Assembly: GCF_000002995.4 (NCBI RefSeq)
Contig: NW_025062477.1
Span: 8,218,649-8,282,648, forward strand
DNA: 64,000 nt
Reading direction: 5' to 3'
Source: Brugia malayi
Taxonomy: Eukaryota > Nematoda > Chromadorea > Rhabditida > Onchocercidae
The notes below the pieces were generated by a model. That model was not told the DNA's origin, ran no database searches, and saw nothing but the letters and a program-made list of their open reading frames with translations. Both the position numbers and the translations under genes were made by a program. This document shows positions 11,009 through 22,848 of the stretch, piece by piece; position 1 is the stretch's first letter, and the number at the start of each line of letters is the position of its first letter.

Positions 11009-14000
11009 ATGCTTTCTGGAGAAGTCAGTGAAAGCGCATCCTCCTCATCCACCACGTATTATGGCAGTTGTTCAAGAATGGATCCGGACGTGGCTGAACG
11101 TATTGCTTCGCTTTTATCTTCTCTAAGGTAACATTTCCTTCATATTTTTTTATTCAGATAATAAGAGAATTGCTGGAAATCCTTCTTATATTCGACAGTT
11201 TTCAACACCTTACATTAGTTTCGTTTGTCAGCAGTATAATGATTCAAACTTCATTAATTGTTGATCGGATTTTGTAGACTGACTTCACTTCGTAATAATA
11301 TTCCACAAGACGGAGAAGTGGAGCGTTTGAAAAAAATCCATCGACAACTGGAATGGTTGGTTAGTGAAGAACCTGATGATCATAGGTGAGTTAGGTATCA
11401 CTTGTTACTGAATATTCGAACTGTTAAATATGCGTGAACTAACATCGATGAACTAAAGCGTACATTTCCTTCCACTTATTGATAAAACATGCTAGATAGA
11501 CTTAGATACTGGGAGAAACATCACTGTTGTATTAGATTAAACTGTTTGTAGTGTTGTCTTCAATTACTGAATTTCGAGTTGACTAATTATTTAAAATCAG
11601 TGTTAATTACCTTTATTACCTTGTTAAGGTCATTTTATAATGTTCCAGGCGACGGCGACTTCGGCAGATATTGCCAGCAGCTAACTGTGTAAGAGAGCAG
11701 GTTTTTGCGCTACGACGCTATTTACATAGTGTTAATACTGCTTCAAGTACAAATTATGCAACACATATACATGGAGCATTAACAGCTATCATGAAGGAAT
11801 CGTTTGAGGAAGAATACCGCAAATTGGCTAACGTTATTGGTGAGCTTTAGCTTCCACAGAGTACTGGCTTATATTTCAAGATTTGAAATAAGCAGTATAG
11901 TATACAGGACATGGTTATCATTATATCATATCATTTACACTACTCTTTGTATAGGTATTCTGGATGCGGTTGCAGAGTTGTTGATATTTGAAGTAGACGC
12001 TTTTGATATTGATTGTCCAGTGGAGAATCGTACGATTAGGAAGCTGATAGCGAGTACATTGACTAATTTAACATTTGGAAATGCACAAAGTAAACGCCGT
12101 CTGTGTACGCATCCGAATCTTATAGAATATACTATTAGAATCATAGACGATTCTCATGGTCTCGCTCAGGTTTATAATTTCTGTACATATGTAGTGTGTA
12201 TGTACATATTTGCTTGCATACATATCATTGAATTTGTTCTTGTTACTCTCTTTTGTTACAATGAAACTGACTTTTTCTTAAGGTTTATGCTGGTTTATTA
12301 CGGAATTTGTCTTGGATGGCAGATGCACAGATGAGTGCAACGTTGGCTTCTTCAGTTCCAGCACTTGTGAGAGCATCGCTGCGTGCATATCGCACATCTG
12401 AATCAAAATGTTTATGTGCTACACTTTCTGCACTATGGAATTTAGCATCACATTCACGAGACAATAAAAAAGCTCTTTGTGAAGAGCCAGGCTTTTTAGA
12501 AATGCTCATTGATTTATCAACAAATGATGCACAACATACGGTATAATTTTCTCCGAATTGGAAAGATGAATATTAAAAGTGTTAATTTCAATAACTCCGT
12601 TAAAACATTCAACATGTCAACTTCAGCTAAAAAAGACAGTCATGCAATAAACTTGCATTGATTTAATTCACTGAGGATAAATTGAGCACTTTCAACTTAT
12701 TCTCTTGCTAGGCTCAAAAGTCACAAATGTTGAAAGATGTTGCCATTTATAGACACTGGTTGAACCGGCTACTGGTGTTTTGAAATACGCATCAATGTAC
12801 CTAGCGGTAGTAGGAGCTGACCAATATTTATCGACTAGTGCTATTCATATGATGATGCTTCGTCTTATCGACTTGTTAAACAGTTCATCGTTTACCGTAA
12901 TAGGAAATGCTTTAGGAATACTCTCGCAGTTGCTTGCCAAAGGCCATCAGTTGCGTTCTCATATTGCGTAAGTTTTTTCTTGAACACTGTTTAAAATTCT
13001 ATAGTTTCTGTTTGTATTAATATCTAAATATTCTCTATATGTTCATTGTATTTATTTTCATTTGTGTATATCTTTGTTTTTAGTCTCATCACTGTCGTCT
13101 TGATCTTTAAAATTGCCTAAGTTTTAGTTTATTTGCAACTTTTTATTATATCAAATGACACTTGCATAACTAAAAAATATTTTTATTTTTAGATTGAATC
13201 ATAAAGCTATGTTATTGTTGAATCATCTTCGAAATTCTGCACGCGACGACATTCGTAATCCTGTTAAAACCGTGCTGAATTACTTACATTCATTTGATGC
13301 TTCTGGAGTTTATGTGCCGACGTCACCTCACTCTTCAACACATGGTACACCTCCATCCAATTATCATTTCAATGCTAATCACAGACTAGTCCTTATATTT
13401 TTTTTTATCATATCATACTATAGTTTTTGATGCTATAAATTTGAGTTATGAAGAGAATTTATAGGCATGTCATCATCATACGATGGGTCAGCTTCAGTTG
13501 CTCCGTCTTATATGGATTCAAGACGGTTATTAAAATATCGTTCATCTCATTCTTACGGAACAAGTGTGCTAGCTGGCAACATGAGCAACACATTAAACGC
13601 TGAATATTTCCCTTATTCTTCCCCATTGTATACTTCCACTATGCGGCAGGGGTTTGCCCCACGTCCTGGTGATCGTTCAAATCACCAGGAGCAGTTTGCA
13701 TCTCTTCCGCGACAATTTTTTCAAAAAAGTAAGATATCAACCGCATCATCCGTTGGAAATGATAAGAATATGTATCTTAAGCAACTGCAAGCTACTGCAC
13801 GATTTTCTTCGCCGTAAGATTTTTATTTTCGTTTTAAAGTTATAAAAGATTTAGTTCTTTTTTATTAAGATTTAGGAATCTTTTTTGTTTTGCATAACTT
13901 AGATGATTCTCGATGCAAGTCAGGTCTCTAGATAATCTAGGTCAGTTTAATATGATCTTTCTATTTTTAATTTTCACTTTTATTTTAGCGTCACTGCTGT

Positions 14001-17000
14001 GAGGCATCATATTCATCTGGAGCGAAAGGATATGAGTACTTCGACAACGACAAATGGTTTTGTTATTGAAAGTCCGCAAGGTCCCAATTCAAATAATAGT
14101 GAAACCGGTGATAGTGATGGATTAGGAGTTCTGAACAAGTCGGACGATCCGTCTTTCGAAGTAGAGGATAGTGTGCGATGTACACGTTGTACTAGCACGC
14201 AATCGCTCTCGTCACTGTTTCCGGTGCATATTTTTTCTCAGTTTTAGATGAAATGGTTGGCGAAACTTTTACTGCTATTATTCAATTAAAGATTATATCT
14301 GCAGTGTTGAAACTTCAACTTACAGCCAATTTCAAATTCATCAGTTTTGAAAGATATTAGAATATTAAAGAAACCTCGTAAGTTATTTTAAAGAAAAGTC
14401 AAAAAAAAGTTTTCTTTTTTAATTTTGCTTTATATTTCAAATCTTAAGTAAATACATACATATGCAAACAATATTAAGTCAGTAGAGAACAATATATGCG
14501 TTATACATTATAGTTTATATGTGTTGTATAAAACTTCAAATTTTCCAATGGACATTCATTTACAGGGTGAAAGAAGCACATGGAATAGTTATAACAACTC
14601 CACAGCTGACAGTAATCGTCTTTCTCCGGTTAGCGCCACTGAAATTCCCGATTCTCCCACTCAGTGCACACCATTAACTGATTTAACAACACTTGCTGCA
14701 CGACATTTTGATATAACTGCAACTGTCGAGGAACGTAAAACGCGGGGTGAAGTAAGCACATCGAAGGAAGTATTGGTTGAGGTTCCCAAACTAAATATGG
14801 CGAAATCGAATTATAGTGAAAGTAATTCTATCAATAAAGGTAGAAACACAAAAGGTTTGAATTCGATAAGTTCATAAATGCTTTTCTTGCTCTTCTGAAG
14901 CTAATTTTCGATAATGTTCATCATGACTTGACTGGATTCATGTTATCTCGTGGAGGGCACCATTCAGTTTAACTAATGTTTTTTATTAAATTATTTTTTG
15001 ATTTTTTTTTTTTTTTTTTGTAAGAGTTATAATTTATGTTATTTTTCTCTTTGATAAAGCTTTATTAAATGATGATGAATGGTTCTTTAAATATATCTTT
15101 AAAGTATGTTTTGAAGGCAGCACAGAGCAAGAGAATTCATTAGATGATGATTATGGCAGTTTCATGGGTCGCGCAGATTCTGAACTGCTAAATCAGTCGA
15201 TTGAATCTGCAATGCCCAAGAGGTACTAAGACTTTTCAAAATTGTGCACTGAGTACAATAAATATTGTTAGAAGGACTTCGAAATTTTATTAAGTTGGTT
15301 CGGATTTGGTCGTCAAGTTTTTATTTCAGGGTGGAAATCAATGAGAAATTCCTAGCAGATATGATTGAACAGGCACAACCAAAGCCGTCTCCGTTGAAAC
15401 ACCATGGAAATAATGGAGGACGCAATTTTTCAAGAGCCTCCACAGCCAGAGCATCGAGCGTGAAAAGTAAATCCCTAGACTTTAAAACCGTTACTTATCT
15501 TTTCTTCATTTGAAGTATTATCGACTACATATTGTCTCATCAACCAATATTTCAGTAGACAACGATGATTTCTTGTTACAAAGCATTGCCAGCGTATTAC
15601 CGCAAAGCTCTAGGTCCATACATGATATATCAGGCGTAGGTTCACCTCCAAAAAAAGCGAGGGCCATGACGGGCGACACCGCACGCACGTCAAGTGGCCC
15701 TAAACTTGGTTCTCGTGCGGTTCTTTCAAATTCGCACAGTCGTCTTACGCACAGTTGTTCCGTTCTACGTACGAAGGAATCGAGATCGAATGGCACAAAT
15801 CTGAAAACGAAATTCGGAAACAGAATTGCTGCATCAAATTCTGCTGCACTATTTGATGCAGCATTACGAATTTCTTTTATGGAAAATCCAAAAACCACAG
15901 AAAAAGTTCGAGATGCCTCGTTGTTGGTCCATGAAGAGGTAATCATGTTTGCATTCTTTTTTTTTTTTTTTTTTTTTTTTTTTTGTTTTTTTTTTTTTTT
16001 TTTTTGAATAAAAAGATTTATTAAGGAGAGCGACACACTGAGTGAAGACAACTATAGTCCTTTAATGGATAACAATGTGGATGTTGATAAAAATGTGCCT
16101 CAAGATATTGATGAAGAATCTCAGGCGGAACAGCTTATAATAGATTGTAGCATTGTGTCAGAAAATAATGTAAAGCTAGTGCAGAAAGAGAGGTTTCTTT
16201 TTTTTTTGTTCGATTTTAATAACATCGATTAGTTTCTAGTGCGATTAGTTTTCCTTACTAATGGATATATTTTATAATTGGCACTTTTGAAAGTTGACTT
16301 TGATTATGATAACACTGATTTATTTCTTACATTCATTGAGTTTCCTACCTTACAGTCACTCTCCGAGTTTGTATATCTGGTAGAATCTTCACTCATTCTA
16401 AGCCATTCAACTGTTTCTGTCTTTATTTTGTGGTGTTCTCTGTTATATTAACTATATGGCGATTAATGATATGGCGACAAGAACTAATTTCCATTTATAT
16501 CTTATCCATTTATAGTTCTGAACTCAGTTTTCAGCTATGTACAGACTAACACGTCGAATCGTTCTGAAAGAAATATGGAGAAGCGATTATCACGGCAAGA
16601 AATTTTCATACTTCCAGCACCGCTGAGCAACTTTAGTTCACGAAACAGCTCTCTCTGTAATCCTATCATAGCATCGACATCAAGAAATTCTTCTAAATTA
16701 ATGGCTATATCCCCTGGTATTTCTTCCTTTATAATCTCTTTACCATTTCTAAAAATGAGTTTAACATGTTCTTATATGCTACAATTTTATCTAAGAAACA
16801 TTGGTAGATTTTTAATTGCTTATTTTTCATGCACTGAGAAAAACGAATCTTTCTGAAATAAATTGCTTATTAAGAGTTAGACTGAAGTTTTACAGGTCTT
16901 ATCAGCCAAAAATTTCCAGTAAAAAAATCTAAGCATAATGTTCTTATTTCAAAGTCGACGCAGGCTTCGAAAATTGGAAACTCTTGTAATGCTGTGAAAT

Positions 17001-17979
17001 CGTCAGAAGTAAGATTTATCATTAGCTATTAATCTCAATAAATAATAATTGTATTTTTATTCGTTGCTCGGGGATTGTTGCTTCTAATGAACTTGTAATA
17101 TTGTCGTTTGTATTACTTTAATTTTTGTTTTAAATTTGATTGATATTTTTTAAATTTCGTTCTCAGATATCTCAGTGATAAAAAGATATTTGGCGTTCCA
17201 TACATATGTCTTATTCTAGGACTGTAAAGATGAGGCTGAACATCACGCACGTTCTTTGCCAAGATCTAAGCAGTCAGTCTTATCGAAAGCTAGGCTTGTT
17301 CCAACATCTCGTTCACCATCAAATTCAGAAGTCAATATATCGCGATCTACAACTTATCACGATCAAACAGCTACATCTGACACCCTCAAAATATCTCATA
17401 ATTGTGCTAGTTCTCTTTATGAAACAGTCAAACCCCAGGCTGTTCTTATTCAAGAGTTAGCTGAAGACCGGTCCGCTAAAATATTGCCATTGAATCATAG
17501 GAATGTGAATAAAAAAGTATTTTTTATTTATTTATTGGGATTATATATATATCAAATTCTAAGAAAGCACGGAAATTCTTTCAAAATGTTCACTTTATAT
17601 TTCTAGTTTGTAACTTGACAAGTATGTTTAAAGTATAATTAAGCAGAGATTATCATCACTTTGAAAAATACTACTGTGAGACTCAAATGTTACATCTCAG
17701 AAATTTTCCAGAGTTACATCTCAGGAAAAAAAATTTACTGGTTAATGGTTGTTTGATTGTTAAAGATTGTAAAAAAATTTTATACAATGAACTAGTTACA
17801 ATTCTGTTTTATATCCATAAAATTTCCATTTATAGGCTGCTATTGTTATTTCTGAAAATGATAGCAAGAGAGATACTGTTGTAGCAGATACTGAAAATGA
17901 CGGCGGAACGCAGTGTGACAATCAGTCAGCATGTGGAAGAAAAAAAACTATTAAACAAATGCTTGTTACTACCGTTTAA
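11009..17979 (+). CDS. apr-1: APC-related protein APR-1 (Wnt/beta-catenin pathway)
   Basis: Scaffold of the beta-catenin destruction complex and cortical polarity factor. I place 18 exons: 11009-11127, 11278-11385, 11649-11839, 11955-12169, 12283-12540, 12753-12967, 13193-13344, 13465-13813, 13989-14223, 14566-14839, 15117-15222, 15330-15466, 15556-15938, 16026-16192, 16535-16716, 16896-17008, 17220-17516 and 17836-17979. All are in phase and give 1,214 residues. Armadillo repeats fill about 76-410, with APC signatures LLRNLSWMAD (about 216) and SALWNLASHS (about 260). A 20-residue beta-catenin repeat is at about 591-612 (FEVEDSVRCTRCTSTQSLSS) and a SAMP axin-binding motif at about 634-650 (IPDSPTQCTP). 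SELLNQSIESAMPKR (727-741) resembles the SAMPK motif of animal APC, with weaker echoes at 745-759 and 788-803. The C-terminus, MLVTTV, is a class I PDZ ligand like human APC's LVTSV. Exon 14 follows a long T tract and uses a weak TTAAG acceptor. Confidence 0.95.
15957..16005. repeat. 49-base T tract with a single G, apr-1 intron 13
   Basis: The run is interrupted only by G at 15985. It starts 19 bases after the exon 13 donor and ends 20 bases before exon 14. It probably serves as an oversized polypyrimidine tract and is likely length-variable and error-prone in assembly. Confidence 0.9.
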
Positions 17980-18152
17980 AATCAAGATTCCCCTTTTTTG
18001 CGGTTTCTTGGTTTTAGAAAAATGTTGCCTTCGAAACTGTAAAATAATTCATTTTCAGAAGATTTTGGCTTTAATGATCTTTTATCCTCAGTAATGTTGT
18101 GTTGATTTTTAGGGGAAGGAAATAGCAGTAGCTGTGAATTTCACCTCATTAA

Positions 18153-18158
18153 AATAAA
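18153..18158 (+). terminator. Polyadenylation signal candidate for apr-1
   Basis: AATAAA lies 174 bases after the apr-1 stop codon and is the first canonical hexamer downstream. This distance is plausible for a nematode 3' UTR. Confidence 0.45.
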
Positions 18159-21100
18159 TTTAAGTAAACGGTTGAAATTCGGCTTTATGACTTAACACAT
18201 TCATAGAATTGGTTAAAAAATTTTTTTCAATTATTTTTTTTTTCAATTTTTAAACACAAATAGAACTTGCAAAAATTTGAACAGAATGCAAATTTTATGT
18301 TTAAAATTACTATTACTTAAAGTTAATATTGTAATTCAAAACGGTAGTGTACTGTTTTTTCCTACTTATAGTATTTTATTTCATACATAATATGAAACTG
18401 CTGCTGGCGGGTTATGGTAGTGCTTGACTCATGTCTTATCTATAGCTAAATTATCATTTCACATATGCTTATGTACCATTTGCACTTTGTGTCTTTTCAT
18501 CATGATTTTGTAGTCGTCGAAGTTTAGGCATATCTACAGAGAAGATTATCTTAATTCTTTAAATCATTCACAGATTCTTTTGATGCTCCTTAGAAACTTT
18601 TTGCAACTAAACTTGTTGGGAAAGTTTTGTTTAAACTTGAGAAAAGTAGTTCTTTTGTCGATGTGTTTAGATTCGTTCGGAAATACGATGACAGGTTCTA
18701 GTTGAAGCATATTTTCTAAATTATGTGTGTACTTATTTACATCTTCGAAAAATTATAAAACATTGCTTGGCTTGTCACAGTTGGCGCTCTATAATCTTAC
18801 AATAAAAAATTACCTAAGTTAAATTTTTTGTTTGGAAAAATGCTGAAGTTCGGTTTGTCGATTTAGATATTTATTGATTGCCTACTGATTGCCTTATCTA
18901 CGCGGTTTATTTGAAACGAAAAACAGGAAAAAGAGGAAAAAACTATGAGTTATTGGGGAGGGGAATATTTCCTGCTTTTACATGATAATTACACTGAGAG
19001 TGATGGCCTCAGCCTGGAATTGATTTAGGAGGATTTAAACTATTGTAGCTCGTGGTTTTGGAATATTTAATTAAAGAAAAGCTTATAAACCTGGACAATA
19101 TTTCAACAACGTACATAATCTGTTTAGATTAACCATGTTACAAAAATTTTTAATCGTGGATTTTCTATCTCATTTATTAATGTGAAGTCTGCTGAAAAAT
19201 GTGAAATGCTCATATTAGCAATTTCCTTTTGAAGTATGAAAAGTTCAAATATTTAACCTGCTTTCAATCTAGCAAGTGTGTTTTCTGTCCTTCTATTTTC
19301 GGGGATAAATCATAGATTAATAAACTCATCTTGATGATGTTGAACTGAGGGTGTCTTTTCCTTTTTTCAATCAAATAAATGGTTGATTCTGTATCAGAAC
19401 TCATTACTTAGTATAGAAAGTGGTATTACTAACTTATGTTCATAATACCACTGTAGTAGTATCATAGGTACGGTAATATTTTGATACGTATTTGAAATTG
19501 TGAAACGTTCCCATGTACAATTGCACACATAAAATATCTATTTGTACTGTCCAGTCCAGAAACTTCAGTTTGTTGAGTCCTTTGTCACATGCGTCATTCA
19601 TTGTTTTCTTCTGATAATGGTTTGGTTTCCGAAGAGTGGCACCTTCTCTGTCATTTGAGTAGGAAATGCAAAGTGGTCTATTAACATGAAGTTTCGTTCA
19701 TTAGAGTGGCATATAACCAACCAAATGCTATTTCTTACCTTAACTTCATTTCCTCTTACTTTTCTTATCGTTTAACTTCGTTTCAGGTTTTTTCACGCTT
19801 GGTTCTTAAGGCGTGCTGAAATATGTACTTAATGGTCTTCATACGTCTTGTTATCGAAATACGTCTTCTTTGCTCCATTTTTTCTCGAATTAAAAGCGGT
19901 GGGTCAGTGTGCGCTTAGCGAGAAAAATAAGCGCACCCATTCATATTCAAGAATATGTGCGCTCAGAAGTACACAAGAGTTTACAAATATGAACACTTGT
20001 TTAACGTTTATAACATAATGTATAAATATTTTGCAGGCCATGCGAGAGAATGAAGAGTGCACTCATTCTTTTTTTATTCATTTTTCCTGCTTGAGCACAC
20101 ATTGACCCAACTGCAGCTGATATTCAAATTTTTTTTGACTGATATAAATTGATAATCCATTTGCAAAATGATATCCCGAACATGAATGATTATTCTCATA
20201 CTTGAATTGATCTCTTTATATTCAAGAATATTCATTAATTCCATGAGGCTTTGGTACCAAGGTTGAGTTATTTACAGCCATTAAAAAGAAAACTTTCTAA
20301 TACTTAATGTAAGATCACTAAATATGCTAAGTTATATTTATGAAAATCATTGACCGAGAAGTTGGAAAATATGAAGGAAATTACTGTTAGAATCGGTGAC
20401 ACTTCATCAAGGAAAAGATGCTAATAGGAAAAGATAGAATTACTCAAATTTGAAATGTAAAAAAAAAAGTGCCAGGAAAAGATCTGTTGTGGTCTGCGCT
20501 TTTATATTCATTGTACCTTCTCAATTGTGAAAGAACTTCTGTGCTATTACCCGGAACAAGTAAACCTAGGGAAGACCACAGATAACAATAATAATAATAA
20601 TGGAAAGTCTGATATGGAGTGGGACACTTTCTGGAAGTCATCACCATTAATGATGTGAATGGAAATAGTTGTTTCATCTTCGTTCATCTTTTTCTTGATA
20701 ACAGTTTCTAGTCAACACTGAATTTAAATAAAGATTGCTAATATTTCGAAGACAGTGCAGTTTCAAACGAAAGTATTCATTCCCGTCGCGAAATATTACT
20801 TTCATCCTCAATTAGGTGAGATTTTATTTCATTTCATGAAGCAGTAATGACGTGATTGAGTCGACTGCCATAAAGAATTCATTGATACTGACAGAACACT
20901 GAATAAATTATCATCATTCCATTCCTTGACTAGTATCATCATTCCTTGACTTCTCTTTAATATGTTGGGAATGATATTCATTCATGCATTTTATATTAAC
21001 TTCTAGATACTAACATTTGCTCGCTACTACCACAATTCGATGACAACTTCGACGTAGGGCTCACCAGCTTAAGTGTCTCGTAATCACACTGCAGCCAAAG

Positions 21101-22830
21101 TACAGGTCGGTAACATCTGTCCGAGAATATATTCGGCAGTATGTTATACCTCAATCCGTTCACTTGCACCTCTTATCCTGTTATCCCATTAATTCTAAAA
21201 GGTCTAACTGATGAAAGATAAGCGACAAGAGAATTAATTGTTAAAGCGATTCAGAAATGCATCATAGCAGTTCTAGACAATGTTAATCGTGATGGTGAGG
21301 ATGATAATATGGTTGCTTAATATGATGACAATGGTGCCATTATAGAGAAATGAAGTTGCTGAGATCTGGACTATAGAGTAGCTCCACGAAATGTTTTGGA
21401 CAAAGTCTTTTACCCTCTTCCCCAGACAGTTACGCTTCCCAGCGTAAATGACTACTGCTGCTGGGATTGGCTTATATTATATTATATCTCGATGGAGCGA
21501 GATCGTCGCATCTTCTGTCGCTATTCCTGCATGTCTGTTCGCTTTGTCACAGCTTCCATCCAATGGTGGCATCCTGCTTACCACATCACCACACCTCTTA
21601 TTGATTACTACCCCCTCCCGCAAATGTATTTCTTGTGCTCCTGCGTTGTACATCTGTGCACATATTCACGCAGGTGCGCGCATGGCTGAACATGTGTGTG
21701 TGTTACTTGCTTGCATGACTGTAACAAGTGCGTGCATCACTGTGTGTGCAGTGCATATATGATGTGCATGCACTTTATGTTTTCGATTTGAGATTGTGGT
21801 AGTAGTATTCATTACTACTACTTCTATGGATGACGGGTCATTTGCCCTCCTCGGACAAGAATAACTCTACTACTGACTGACAGGGATGACTGCTAAGCAA
21901 GAATATTTCCTCCTATCGGTTGAACATTAAATTAGAGTGACGTTTGCAGAGAACTCTTCTCCAGGGTCAACCCAGACTTTTAAAGTTTAAAGCAAAGCAA
22001 GTGGCTATTGTCGACCACGTATTCCATTTTTTTGAAAGGAAGAGATTTCGTCCTCGTAGAATTCATTGACTTATAAAATTGTGAAGTCTGTTGGGAAGAA
22101 TTTCGGCCAACCGCGAAATCTCAGGTTTTCACAGTGATGATTCATCTTTGCAAGCTTAACAATTATTTTCTATTTATAGAGGTAAGAATATAAACTGTTC
22201 CCGGTGATTAATCATTCAATACTAATTCTGCTTTGTGCCTACAGTGTATCTCTTGTAAAACAAACAAAATTAAGTTTCTCAAAGAATTTAGGTGTTCTCA
22301 CTGTCCATTCACAACAATAGACCAACTGAAGAATTATGCTGCTCGATTTATCAATGAAAAGATACGCGGCTATTCATGGTGGTATTGTATATAGGAACTC
22401 ATGTTACTGTATTTCTCAGTTTGCGCCTTCTTAAAGCAATCTTTGCTTCTTCATAGTTTCTTTCCCATAAAATTTAATTTTGAAAAATGGAATTACAGAG
22501 GATATTAGTTGTGGTTTTTCCGCACTTTTGCTGTGATTGAAGTGAACTTAGGAAGTATAGTTTTATTGTGTTCATAATAAATAAACAGTTAATGATTCAA
22601 ATTTTGTTTTGAAGAAGTACACCGAAATGGCTAGAGAAGAACCTTATCTAATGTGGAGGTTCATGTGGCTGGTTATGACATTGAAGGTTGAGAATCAATG
22701 AGTTTTTATGCATTCTTTTTAGAAATACTAGTATTTCGCTGCGTAGTTTCACATCTTCTGCTACAATACACAATAGACAATCGTTAATTACTATAATTTA
22801 TAGATGTTTCCAGAAGTCGAAAACTTTTGT
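18159..22830. other. Intergenic spacer with scattered palindromes
   Basis: There is no convincing exon on either strand. It contains the MITE-like element at 19896-20114 and a 10-bp inverted repeat (AGTGGTATTA with its complement, 14-base loop) at 19419-19452. A second copy of the palindrome ATATTCAAGAATAT lies near 20219-20232, and there is a short AAT microsatellite near 20585-20600. At 21673-21773 there is a GTG/CATG-rich stretch of largely alternating purine and pyrimidine. Open frames at 21396-21762 look like chance in the less A+T-rich patch. Confidence 0.5.
19896..20114. mobile_element. MITE-like element with imperfect terminal inverted repeats
   Basis: The left end GCGGTGGGTCAGTGTGCGCT (19896-19915) matches the reverse complement of the right end, GCAGTTGGGTCAATGTGTGC, with one gap and a few substitutions. 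The 219-base interior has no coding capacity. It holds a perfect 9-bp hairpin GTGCGCTTA/TAAGCGCAC (19909-19936) followed by an overlapping one built on CATATTC/GAATATG (19942-19957) inside AGCGCA/TGCGCT. I could not see a clear target-site duplication. A non-autonomous DNA transposon is the best reading. An isolated palindrome is the alternative. Confidence 0.5.
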
Positions 22831-22840
22831 TAATTGCAGG
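22831..22840 (+). promoter_or_regulatory. Putative spliced-leader acceptor of rab-10
   Basis: TAATTGCAG ends at 22839, nine bases upstream of the rab-10 ATG at 22849. It fits a nematode trans-splice site. Confidence 0.5.
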
Positions 22841-22848
22841 TGGTAATA

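Noticed and set aside
15518..16051. Long minus-strand frame opposite apr-1 exon 13
   Set aside because: It is antisense to a well-supported coding exon and gains length from the T tract, which reads as poly-lysine.
21396..21762. Two overlapping Cys/Ala-rich plus-strand frames
   Set aside because: Composition-driven in a GTG/CATG-rich patch; no splice signals or homology recognised.
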